A DNA stretch of 64,000 bases from Pseudisothecium myosuroides (Eukaryota > Streptophyta > Bryopsida > Hypnales > Lembophyllaceae). The first letter of the stretch is position 1, and each line of letters opens with the position of its first letter. Both the position numbers and the translations under genes were made by a program. Of this stretch, positions 46,471 through 57,498 are shown piece after piece. The notes below the pieces were generated by a model, which was not told the DNA's origin, did not search any database, and saw nothing but the letters and a program-made list of their open reading frames with translations. The stretch is from assembly GCA_951799445.1 (NCBI GenBank), contig OX637292.1, positions 4,777,296 to 4,841,295 on the forward strand. Direction: 5' to 3'.

Positions 46471-47988
46471 GAATCTTCTTTCACTTATCAACAACAATTT
46501 ACAAAACTAAGATAGTTTATAAATAGTAACCAATCTCAAACACTTCTTTGATTTGGTTTTCATGGTTTTCATATTGAACCACAATTGGCACCTAAAATGT
46601 ACAATAATGATTTAGAGACATACATATCTAATTCTAAAATTTGAATTCTATTTAACAATAAGTTGTGAACAAGTTTAAAAAACCATTGAAAACCTTCAAA
46701 CACTTGTTTTTCTAGAATAATATGAAAAAAAATATTCTTGAAGGTTTTACAATTGCAATTTTGCACACAAAGCGGTTTTGATTAACCCCAACATGAAAAG
46801 AATAGGGGAACATAGAAGACAACGTTTTGTACCTTCTTCAAGGCTCAGGGGGGGAGGCACTCCCTTGTAGAATATGCATATGCCTGTGATAACGTCCTAA
46901 TTAAAAGGGGGCTATTTACCTTGTGGAATGGAATATAAGGCATACTATTTTTTAAAATTCTAGTATTTTTTAAATCTTAGTATTTTAGGGCACCCTATTG
47001 GTATTTATAATTCATTGGGGAGGTCATTTTTGGGCACCCTATTTTACTTATAAGTAAAAAATTTACCACACTCAATCCATTCACAGACAAGGATCTGAAA
47101 TTTCAGCAAAGACATTAAACATATTCTACGCAAACAATTTAGGTGAATACAAATCTACAATACTAAACAATAAAGAATTGGACCTCATAGTCACCCACTT
47201 TCTAAGAGATTAGACACTATCAATAGACTAAAAATTGCATTATATAACTCAGTTCTTACATATGCCATGCAAACTACAAGCTAGGCTTCAATCACATAGT
47301 AGAAGAAGGGAAGCAAACAGTGGCAAAGGAGGTAACAAGGTTCAAGAAAGCAAATACAAGGATTGCTCATACATGTGGGAAAAAGAACAGAAACCACAGT
47401 CATAGTTTTGATGTGTTAAAAAACACAGTGAATCAATCCTCACACTTACAAACCATGCTATCCAGTATCATCTACACAAATGTGTATCATAGTATCAAAC
47501 ATCTCGCACACCATCTTCTGATGTGTACCCCTATACAATATACTGATCTAGAAATTTCCAGAGCACTTGCAACATTGTAGGAGCTATGACTAGGAATTTC
47601 TGGAATAGACAAAAAGCCAAAAACAACCAAGCTAAAATATGATCTCCAATGTTGTGAGGCCCTGGAAAAATCTGCAGAAACACGTTAAAGGTTAGTACCA
47701 TGGCAACCACAAGTGCAACAATGGAACAAAAATGACAATATCAACTGACCAAGTGCATTGATATTCTGCCATATGAGAGTGTATGAATTCCTACAAACAA
47801 CGTTGAATCAAAAGAATACATTTGAAGTCCCAACGATCAGGTGCAACACCTATCCTCATATCTATAGCAATGCACCTGAATTTTCCAAAAATGCAAATGG
47901 CCATAACACAAATTGTGGACAAAAATAAGGGGATACCCAAAAGCCTTGAGAATACCAAAAAACAAGACTAAGGCAGTGTAGGAATTCA
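46471..47988. other. Intergenic, nothing recognisable
   Basis: Frames at 46569-46766 (minus) and 47320-47580 (plus) have no family motif. No repeat could be matched. Confidence 0.4.
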
Positions 47989-48303
47989 TTAGTGTTGACC
48001 TCTGAGCTTCAACTTCAATCCAAAAGGCACATGCAACTTTTGGTTTCCAAATGCCACCAGCATGTTACGCAACTGGCCTAGCTGAATCTCAAACAAGTGC
48101 TCCAATGGCATCAGGCAAAGGTCTTGGTCGGCTAAGGGGGAGTGAAGTGCCCAGGAATTCATAAAGACGTCGAAGTTTTGGAAGAACAACGGCTTTGTCA
48201 TCTCCTCCGTAGAACACCAATGCGGTGGGCATACTGGCGTCACCTCCCACCAAGCGAGGTGGTGGATTGCGCCCTCCACCGTGTGCTCCAAAAAATCACC
48301 CAA
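47989..48303 (-). CDS. Unrecognised open frame, possibly degraded gene
   Basis: An open stretch of 104 codons in a region of slightly higher GC. It contains segments such as TKPLFFQNFDVFMNSWALHS that look more protein-like than the surrounding frames, and an adjacent open stretch continues upstream in another frame (48240-48458). No domain, signal peptide or splice chain could be established. It may be a frameshifted pseudogene or chance. Confidence 0.25.
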   Translation of the reverse strand: MGDFLEHTVEGAIHHLAWWEVTPVCPPHWCSTEEMTKPLFFQNFDVFMNSWALHSPLADQDLCLMPLEHLFEIQLGQLRNMLVAFGNQKLHVPFGLKLKLRGQH

Positions 48304-48599
48304 ACTCTTGAAAGTTCAAAAAGCGGCATCAAAATCCTCTGGTGTGGTGGGTTTAGGGGCATTGGATTTTGGTGGAGACAAGTCGTCCTAGCCCGACCAT
48401 TGAACATAGCAACGTGCATTCCATCAATAACATGCGACAACAAAGAATCCCTCAGCATTCGTGACCTGAGACCCTAAACCCTAAATACACTTTGTATAAT
48501 GCAGACCACGAACTTGTCACTTGAATTCTAAACTCGGAAGTGAAAATCCGAAGCAGTAGCAATGGCACCCGAAAATCGAAAACTAAAGACAAACCCTAA

Positions 48600-49070
48600 A
48601 CCCCGGGGTACGCAACTCCCATATTATATGGCCCTCATTATAATCACTTATAGTGCATTTTAGTCCAATCTCAAGGGATATAATTTGTTTTAATGTAAAA
48701 AATTCTTGTAGCCCTTTTAACAAGCAATCCAAAAATGTAATTATATATATGAAATGAATATTTTATGAGGGCAATAATAGCATTAAAAACCTAATTATAT
48801 GATTTTTTTCAATACATGCATCGTGGAACAAGCTATCCAACATTTTGGGCTTTTTAATAAAAATTTAATTTTAATTGGAGGGAACTTCTTGTATGAAATT
48901 TTAAAAACTATACACAGGTGTTTTAATTCTTCATATATATTGTGAGTTTTTTTCTAATATGTATGCAATCCAACATTTTTTACATTTAATTTTTTTTTAA
49001 TTTGGTCTTCACCTAAATTTTTGGTCTTTTTAATTTGATATAATTTTTACAAAAGCCGTCCTCTAAGCCA
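48600..49070. other. AT-rich intergenic
   Basis: No open frame of note and no repeat seen. Confidence 0.4.
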
Positions 49071-49541
49071 TTAGTGGCGATGACCCTTGTTTATAATACA
49101 TGAGTTGCGTACCCGGGCCCTAAACTGAAACCCTGACCTCAATTTGGAGCTTTCTTTGAAGGGAGAAATTGTAAATCGGCAGCCGCGCAATAAACGGCAG
49201 TTCTTGGAAAACGGCCTCCAGAATTCAATCTTGTCAGAAGAGCACAACCACAAACGCATCAACGAGGAAGACAACAATTTCAAAAATGCGCAGTGATTGT
49301 TTTTTTTCCTCGCATGGACCTTGAAGCGTGCATTGGAAACTCTCAAAAACAGCAATTGAAAATGCACATTTGATCCCAGATACGTGATCTGTAGCCCGTT
49401 GCTTCCTGTCACATTCATCTCCTCATTCTGGATAGAAAAAGACCTCTTTTCATCCATGTCCAATAATTGTGATCCAATACTAGTACATGTAGTAGTTAGC
49501 ACCCTACTGTATTTACTCACCACTAAGCCTTTTTTTGCCAT
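49071..49541 (-). CDS. Hypothetical 156-residue open frame
   Basis: Starts MAKKGLVVSKYSRVLTTTCT. Basic, no signal peptide, no recognised motif. The 3' end overlaps a GC-richer patch. Length alone makes it worth listing, but there is no independent support for translation. Confidence 0.25.
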   Translation of the reverse strand: MAKKGLVVSKYSRVLTTTCTSIGSQLLDMDEKRSFSIQNEEMNVTGSNGLQITYLGSNVHFQLLFLRVSNARFKVHARKKNNHCAFLKLLSSSLMRLWLCSSDKIEFWRPFSKNCRLLRGCRFTISPFKESSKLRSGFQFRARVRNSCIINKGHRH

Positions 49542-49719
49542 GCTATTTTAGATGTATTGCTTATATAATTCCATGTTTTTTGGCTATGCTATATTGTATA
49601 TAATCATGATTTTCACTCTTAGAGCACCCTATATTACTTGTACTTTTCTTACAAATTTTACTAAGAATGAATATAATAGATCCTATATTTTATTGCACGT
49701 AGTTTTCATGTTTTTTGAT

Positions 49720-50298
49720 AGTGCCAATCTCAAGCTTCATGGCTTTCAATCTCTTTCTAGGTCTCTCTCCATTGGCAAATATGTCCAATTTTGTGAGCTT
49801 GTCAATGTAAAGGGCATTGTGCTTATCTGCGCACTTCTAGGTAGTGACAAAACATCTTTGTTGCAGCTGATAGCACAAGTAATAACTCCGAAAATCTTCA
49901 AGAATGTGCATTATATTAGCTTGCGGATCTTCTTGGAAGTGGAAAGACATTTGAGAGCCTATGGACATAGTGGCACTCAATTAAGCATTAGTCTTCATGA
50001 AATATAATTGCCGCCTAAGGATAAGGAGACGCATTCAGAAAAAAAGCCGAACTTCATCCTAATTGATGAGGGGCAAGCAACTTTTCATATTGATTTGACG
50101 CTTTGGAGCACTCTTAAATTTGTAATGGGTGCTCACAAAAAAACCCTATGCGTGATTGTCTTGTTCGCATGGGACGTCGCAATTGTATCCAATAGTAGGA
50201 ATTTGGTTGTTACATTTGGGAAATTTTCTGAGTATGCAACTGTCTACCTTTGGCCAATTGAACACACTAGTGTATCTCTACTGCTGACATTGATTTAG
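49720..50298 (+). pseudogene. Broken Crinkler/RHS-type P-loop ATPase fragment
   Basis: One reading frame, interrupted by a stop at 50005-50007, keeps the order of an ATPase seen in Crinkler (CRN) and retrotransposon-hot-spot-like proteins. First comes a decayed Walker A, ALLGSDKTSLLQLIAQ, where the usual GxGK(T/S) glycine is replaced by Asp. About 90 residues later comes a Walker B, NFILIDEGQATF, followed by an LWSTLK segment and a hydrophobic strand (VIVLFAW). In the family this is typically an IDEaQ motif followed by LW and a strand ending in an aromatic. The stop and the altered P-loop indicate a pseudogene. Family assignment is from pattern memory and is tentative. The open frame upstream of 49720 shows no motif. 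Confidence 0.45.
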
Positions 50299-52269
50299 CC
50301 ATGGAGCCTTGGCAAAGGTGGTGCCAACTGGTATTTGAGGTTGGTGAAAAACTTCATGACTTAAGAGACTACATCTTCATCCATTAGGACATAAATTTCT
50401 ATCTCGACGTGACGCTGGCTTTTTCTGTTGGAATGTCCATCAGAGCCAATCAACACTTGTCTAAACGTGTTAGGATCACAACTAGATGCCAACGGATAAA
50501 AGATTATAATTATAATTTTATTTTTTAATAAATTGATTTATTTTGAAGTAAAAAGTTTGACCCAACAATGAAATTTGTTGGGTCCGTCTTCCAACCCATC
50601 TAGTCAACGGATGGACATCAATTGGACAAACATTTTGTTTCTATGATGGAAGGGAAGTCTACTAGATGGTCTTTTCATCTGGTCTTTGTAGACGACATCC
50701 TTTTTGTCGGAAAAATGGAATGTCCATCTAGTCCATGAATTTTCCATCGACTAGGCAGGCTGAGCAGAAAGGCCGTCCCTTTAAAGGCTGCATCGTCCAC
50801 TAGACATCCAATCCGTTGACGAGTCCATCGGTTGGTTTGTAGGGCTATTCGTTCATTATTTTCTTGGTCGATTACAATTTGTAGGATAATGTAGGATAAA
50901 TTAGGTGTTGGATTGGTTGTGTAAACAAGGCCTTCCAAATGTACCACCTGATAGTCAGAAGGAGAAAACATGGAGTTTATTACCACCATCCAAGTTTTAT
51001 GACTCACTCTTCTAGATCTTTGCGTAGTTTGATGAGCTTGAACAAAGCTTTGAGGGGTGAGAAACCAAATGTAGAATGCATGAGAGGAGTAGTGAGATTT
51101 TTGTTGCAAGAGAAGCCTTTGTGTTGCTCATTGCTTTGTGGGCTTGATGGATTTTGCCTACCGTGCAAACACCCAGGATTAATTGTACAAGGGTCCAAAA
51201 TCTAAGGAATGGTCAAATCATCTATCATATTGTCACTAAAGTCATTTGTATTTTAGAATAATATGGGATATTTATATATATAATATTCATTTCCACAACT
51301 TGTACTCAAATATTTTGTTTTCACTCTTATTCCCCAGGGTGTAATTTTGTGGCCAATCCATTACCAGTGCTATAGACACATGAGTTCCGGTCTTGCCTAG
51401 TAAGGAGGACATTTATTGGCAATTTGTCATGCATATGCACTATTCAACGTAATCAAAGTGCAAAGAGAGATGTTATAATAGTAATATATAGATAGCACAA
51501 GCTACGCAATCTTGACAGATTCTCCCCCTATTTTTTGTAGATGATTTTGACAATTTCATTCGTTTTTCCTTTTGGCGTAAGTGTAAAAAATTCACTATAG
51601 TACAGGGGTTAACCCCTAAATGCCCAAGACCTGTTCTGAGCTTCCTGAAATTTGCTCTAAAATGAACAAAAAGCCAATATTTTGATAAGTTATATCAATT
51701 CTTTTTGAATTGTAAAAGTACAAATTCAAACTAGACACGTTAGAGAGCACATAGGAAAAGAAAACACAACAATATCACTTATGGATTGAAAGATTATAAT
51801 GTTTGATCATAAGGGTGTTAAAACTGAGAAAATTTTTTAATCTTTTTTTTACAAGTCAAATCTAAAAAGTTGGTCACAAAAAAAATATGAGGTTAAAGGG
51901 CCTAACATGCATAACCCCAATCAATTTATGGCCTTTCAAAATCTACTCTATAATTTTGTTAATGTGATTTTTTCCCCAAGATCTAGTGTATTTGAGGCTC
52001 ATTTCCAAGAGTCCTCAACACTATGGAAAGTCAAGATTACAATGGGTACCCTTGCACAAAATCTTGAATAGAAAAATCATAATCAATCATTTTCATAATC
52101 GCATTTTTGATGCTAAAACTAGACTTCAAAAAGAATTTTACAAAAATACATAAACTACTAAAATTAACAACTTGGTTAGGTTTTATTTAACTTCAAAGTA
52201 TTGCCGACACCATAATTTGGTGCCTCTGGCATTTAGGGTTTAAAGTTCTGAAGACTTGTCATCAACCGC
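50299..52269. other. Intergenic, nothing secure
   Basis: Frames on both strands at 50675-51205 overlap each other and lack motifs. Several copies of an ATGGACATC / CCATCTAGT phrase near 50590-50800 in both orientations suggest a decayed repeat. Confidence 0.35.
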
Positions 52270-52990
52270 TCAAATTGGTGTGGCAATAGTTATTTTGGCC
52301 GGATTTGCAGAAACAGCCACCAAAATTTGCAAAGAAGCAATAGGGGTAGTCACACCTTCTTCACCTGTGCAAGAAATCTGAAGATTCAAAAGTGAACGAG
52401 CGAAAAGGGGAGCCAATAGGGTTTAGTTTTGAGGGAACAAGGTGTGACTCCCCTGAAACGCTTCAAAGAGCACGATAATGGAAACTCTGCGAATTAGTTT
52501 ACTTGCATGCAGACAGAGGCTTACCTTGAAGCTTCCACCAGTTCCAGCAAAGTCGACGGAGTCGTCCTCGGGCACGGTGAAATCTGCAACGACGGTGAAA
52601 TCTGCATCAGACAGGTGAAACGAGATAAAAAAAATTAGCTCGTTAAGTTTTAGCAACGCCCAAAATCCACCTCCGGAGGAGAATTTTCAACGTCGCGAAG
52701 GCTTCGCAGAATTTCTGTATCCTCGATGCAGCAAATCAATGGAAACCTGACACCTCTCCGTTCTTCAGATTTTGAGCTGCTCGCAAAGAAGGTGTGACTA
52801 CCCCTAATGAAAGGTTGGCAAAGGACAGCTGGAGCCTGTCATTGTTTTGATTGCCGCGGCCGCTGACTTCTGAAGCATGAATCTGAGCCTGAAACTGCCG
52901 AGCTATCTTATTATTCCAAGTCGCTTTGAAAGCTGGTGGAGCCTGCAATGGCCGAGCTCTCAGATGCTGGGGGCTTTCTGGTAGCGGCAT
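52270..52990 (-). CDS. Predicted three-exon gene of unknown function, 142 residues
   Basis: Exons on the minus strand 52990-52747, 52601-52525 and 52377-52270. All borders are GT/AG and the phases (1, 0) agree, giving one frame from ATG to TGA. The joined product opens MPLPESPQHLRARPLQAPPA, has a middle part with LGVVTPSLRAAQNL, an acidic segment TVPEDDSVDFAGTGG, and ends with a hydrophobic stretch (VAVSANPAKITIATPI). The basic, Ser/Pro-rich N-terminus could be an organelle-targeting sequence, which is inference. The first donor (GTTTCC) is weak. GC content is higher than in the flanks. No family recognised. Confidence 0.45.
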
Positions 52991-54599
52991 CCCTATCACA
53001 CACCTAAGCTGAACCAGAAATCAAGTGCTGGAAACAAACCCATTCACACAATCCTCATGTGATTCGGAAAGCACCAGCTGATGCTCATGGAAGAGAGAAG
53101 TAATATCTCTGTTCACACTGACATCTTTCCGACGGAAAGTACTGTACCATGCCATGATTTCATTCTATCCAATTTGAGGTGATTCGAAAACAATCTGAAG
53201 GAAATTACCTCCTCATCGGCCTCTGCAGGACTATATTACAGTATCTCTCAAGTGTGCTTGGATTCTCATATTGATTCATCTCAAAACTACTTGAAGGGTA
53301 GTAAGTAGTAACCTGGAAGGCGTGGAACATGAATTCAATTCAATGTGACAAAGACTACGGCAGTACACCAATGGGAAGACCAGATTGCGTGGCTATGGAA
53401 GATCAATTTTCGTGATAATCTATACTGAATTGTGAAATTAGGTTGCCCCACACTAATTTCTTGACATTCTACACTATATCAATATATACAATTACGTTTG
53501 AAGGATGCAGTAAAGTAAGAATATGTATATGGCATGGGTTGGTGCAGTGGTTCATGGCTTGGGATTAGAGATTGGCATGTGCCTCCATTTGGACAAGCAT
53601 TAGTCATGCGAGTAGTCATAAGGTAACTTCTCTGGGGTAAGGCAACCTAATTGTTAAGGCAACCCAATTTCACTATTTAGTATAGTGTGATATGAATGTA
53701 TGATGTTGGAAATGTAAAAGAATGAATTTTTTTGCTTTAAAGTCTAATTTAAAAAAATCTCTACCCCATTTTACATTAAAAACCTCTATACTAAGGTAAG
53801 GTAGGAGGCTCAAACTCCGTTATGGCAGTAGAAGCGAACATGATTTAGAGGTATATTTGCTTTCTTCAATGTACCAACTATGCACATTTCAAGAGGTGGT
53901 TGCTTTTGATGACCACAAATGACCATTTTTTTCCAACTTCAAAATTTTGTAACTAATTTCACAAAGGTCCAAAAAATATGAAATGACTTAGGGGGGAGAT
54001 TTCAATTTCACTTGTCTTTCAAGGAAAATTTACTGAATTTTTTTCAAGATGTTTAGCCTCCTCCAAATTCAGTTCCAGGCCTTAGATGGTCTATTTATGG
54101 ACATCCTACCTTAAATGAGTCTATTGCAAACACTAATGGAAAATTGTGTATAAATTTTGAAATGTAAAATACTATTATAATTTGCCCACAATGGACTTGC
54201 TTCCATTTTGCTCACAATTGGCTCTTTCCTTATTAGGTGTATGACAAACCTCAAATGCTATTATTGGATGTGATAGTGCAAATACAAGGAGATTGTTGCC
54301 TTGAAAATGTTTGCTTTCAAGATTGTGATTCTATTATAGAATTGTGCTAATAAGAAGTGCCCACTCATAAACTTCATCCAAAAAGTGACTGTTCTAGACC
54401 ATGGTCACAACAGTTACATTGACTTGTCCTAATAGTGCAAGTGACACTAATTTATCAAAGATACTATTTTTAATTAGTGTAGATAGAAATATTAATTTAA
54501 TTATTGTACCAATTTGTACAAAAATAAAAGTTTACGGTGATGCTAAGTTTTTAGGTGCTGCTAATTCCTCCACTGCTGAAATTAATCAATGTGAAGTGA
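52991..54599. other. 5' flank of the predicted gene, then intergenic
   Basis: Nothing recognisable. A 71-codon frame at 54401-54616 lacks a motif and runs into the MITE that follows. Confidence 0.4.
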
Positions 54600-54871
54600 C
54601 ATTAGAAGAAATTTGAGGGTTGTTTCAGGGTTGTTTCAGGGCTGTTGGAAACAGTCAAAATAAATAAATTAAAAATAATTTAATAAATAAAAATAATAAT
54701 ATATATATATATATATATTTATAATTAAAAAAATTATTAAAAATTAATTTATTATTATTTTTTGACATGGCACAATCGTGGCCACGTCAAATTATTGCTC
54801 CCAGGGCATTCCCAGAGTTCCCAAGGTCTGATAACTCGCAGTCTCATGGAGCCCTCAAATTTTTTCTAATG
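54600..54871. mobile_element. CATTARA-type MITE with AT microsatellite
   Basis: 272 bp, left CATTAGAAGAAATTTGAGGG, right (reverse complement) CATTAGAAAAAATTTGAGGG. The interior has an (AT)n tract and a GGCCACGTCAAATT motif shared with the 14756 copy. The nine bases outside (GTGAAGTGA left, GTGAAGGCC right) agree at six positions, which may be a decayed duplication. Confidence 0.65.
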
Positions 54872-57342
54872 GTGAAGGCCCAACAATTCTCGGTTCAGAG
54901 CACAAATGGCAAACCGGTTAGATAGATGAATCATTCTACTAAGAATAATCAAACCTTAAAGTTATTTGATCTTCTTCAATGAGGTAGTAATTTTTTGGAA
55001 TAGGTAGTTCTTCCATCCTCACAAACACCACTTTGAACTTAGTATTCAAACTTGAAAATCAAACTACTGTAACACTCCGTACAAGACATGGACGGAATTG
55101 TTGCAACAATATCTTATCTCCTCCACTTACAAATTTACATTTTGCACGCTCTATGATTGCGACTTTGACTTTGTACATTGATTTGTCTTAATAGTTAAGA
55201 AGGAGGGATTTAGCGTCACCTAGAATCTTAGTGCTACCACAAAATTTTATTTTTGTGAAAATTGGTATAATATATAAGTATTTCAACTTGCACTAATTTA
55301 AAATAAAGTGTGATTTTGGTAAATTAATATCACACACACTTAGAACTAATCAGAGTATTGTAGCCCAAGCATGATCTGCATGTATACCTGAAACTTGTTT
55401 GTCCGATTGAAGTACACTAAGGTAACAACACCTAATTTTGCCCCCTTTTTGAAATTGACCCCTATAGATTCTTGCCTAAAAATCTATAGTTTGTTCATAC
55501 AAGGGCCAAAAATGCATTCTAAAAGAATTTTGAATTCCTTTTTGATGACAAACAAGATGTAAACTTTTTCAATATAATGGAAACCATGTTGAATTGCTTA
55601 CAATAGAACTTCTCTAAAGCAATGACCTTTCTAAAGTGATGAAGCATGCATTGACTGCCTGGTCTTGTGCTAGGCTCAATCCCAAAATAACACATCAGAG
55701 GAGTTCTTTGATATTCTTGAGCATGGGGATTTGAGCCCGGTCCCGGGGCTGTTACTAAGGTAATGTGCTCTTAAAGTGACCTTTTAAGAGCTGTTTGCAT
55801 TCGGGAGGAAGCTAAACTCCTTGAAACAATTTTCAGTAAATTTTGGTAGGAAGAAAAATGGAATTGACATCTAACCCAAGTTGTTTCATATTTTTTGAAC
55901 CTTTGTGAAATTAGTTATGAATTTTTGAAGTTAAAACCTAATGGTCACTAAAAGCGACCCCCTCCTGGAATGTACACTGTGGATACATTGAAAAAAGGAA
56001 AATGTACCTCTGTGTTAGAGGTCACTTTTAGAGCTGGGTTGCTTTAAGAGCACATTACTTTATAGAGGTGTTCTACTGTACTGTATTTGGATGCATTTAG
56101 TTAGGTGTAGTTACCTTACAGCCCAGGTGATTCTGGGGTCAATATTTTACATTTGAAGATTCAAACAAACAAAGCAACACGCTTCTGTGATTGGTGCAAA
56201 AGGGATATTATCAGGGTGTCAACAGTGCTCTCCAGAGAATTGTACCATGATTGAACTTTTGAGCCAGTCCAAGGACAAAAATTCTTGATTTCTTGGCTCA
56301 AATTTACTGCCCCATGCCGCCATTTTCAACTGGGTCCTTTCTTCTACAGTGGACTGTAAGTTACTGAGATCTACTGTGGCAGCAAGGGCAAGATCCCCCA
56401 ATTGCAAGACGGAGCTAAGATGTGCTGTAAGTTACTGGTATTGCAAGTGGATCACCGAATGCATATTCAGGCCCAGACCGAGCGGCGAATGGGATTCCTC
56501 TGTAGACGAGCAAGCTGTAAAACGAGGCGAATGAGCAAACACGGAGTTGAGGGCGTTGAAAATTGGCCAAAGCCCAATGTGGGCTTCCAAAAGCACCGCT
56601 GAAGATGCCCCATGGTCCATCCCGGTACATTTTAAACTACTGTACGCCAAATATGCCGCTCATACGCGCGCACAGTCCCCCGCGCAGTACTCGGAGGCGA
56701 GCCGGTCGTCGTGCGGTTTCACGCGTGATGCCGTGGTTGCGAGCGTGGTTCTATGCACGGTTGGTGTCTCTCTCAAACCCCGTGTTTGGAACGCCGAGCG
56801 CCCGAGCGGGGGAGTTTTTGCCTTTTCGTGTGCCCGCCTTTTTATGGAGGCGACGCCATCGCCGCGCGCTCGCGTGCCCGCTTTCCCTAGACCTTCGCCC
56901 AGGTGTGGACCCGAGGTTCTGCCCGACTCTCGGCTTGCAGCTGCGCCAGGCGAACTGCGTCCACCGAGCTCGCCCCTGTTCGATTTGGCTCTGTGAGTAG
57001 TATCGGCCAGATCTCGCTGCTCACGGTTGAGTCGTTATTCTGTTGTGTCTCCTGTCTGTGAATGCCGCTGGAGCTTTGGTGAGGTGATGAATGCCGCTTC
57101 AGAACTGAGTTTATTTTTTGCGGTTCAGTTCATTTTTTTCTCGTTCTATCAGAGAGGAGAAAATAGTTGAAATGCCGTAGCTCAGGTATAGACAACGATT
57201 GATTTCCGTGAGCTCTTTCATACGAACTTGTGCCACATTTTGGAGCTACTGTGTGGCATTTGGCTAACATTTGAAGGGAATTGTAGCAGGTTCTGATTTG
57301 GTTGTTGATCACGGGATTGCGGAAGTCCAGGAAAATGCAAAT
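54872..57342. other. Intergenic and 5' flank of the RME-8 gene
   Basis: No gene recognised. GC content and CpG rise from about 56,350 to 57,000, giving several overlapping open frames in all directions (56415-57000) with no motif. This is the likely promoter region of the RME-8 gene. Confidence 0.4.
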
Positions 57343-57489
57343 ATGAGTGAGGAGGCATCGGCGATTTTTAGGGATCACTTTGGAGTGTGGGAATCAGTAT
57401 GTGCGTTTGAGGAAAAGGGATTCTGTGTTGCGAGACTGAAAAAAAACTCGCACCGAGAGGTGAAACGACATTGGTATACAGAGCACTAG
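57343..57489 (+). other. Upstream open frame in the RME-8 leader
   Basis: A 48-codon frame starting at an ATG (MSEEASAIFRDHFG) ends with a stop 9 bases before the RME-8 start and lies in the same frame. It could be a regulatory uORF or a former N-terminal extension cut off by a stop. Whether it is in the transcript is unknown. Confidence 0.35.
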
Positions 57490-57498
57490 CTGTTTGAA

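Noticed and set aside
50670..50705. LVFVDDILFVG-like stretch resembling the reverse transcriptase YVDD motif of copia elements
   Set aside because: It is only about ten residues long, with stops close on either side and no other retrotransposon domain nearby.
56415..57000. Several overlapping 60-149 codon frames on both strands upstream of the RME-8 gene
   Set aside because: The region is GC-rich and stop-poor in all frames. No motif, signal peptide or splice chain supports any of them.
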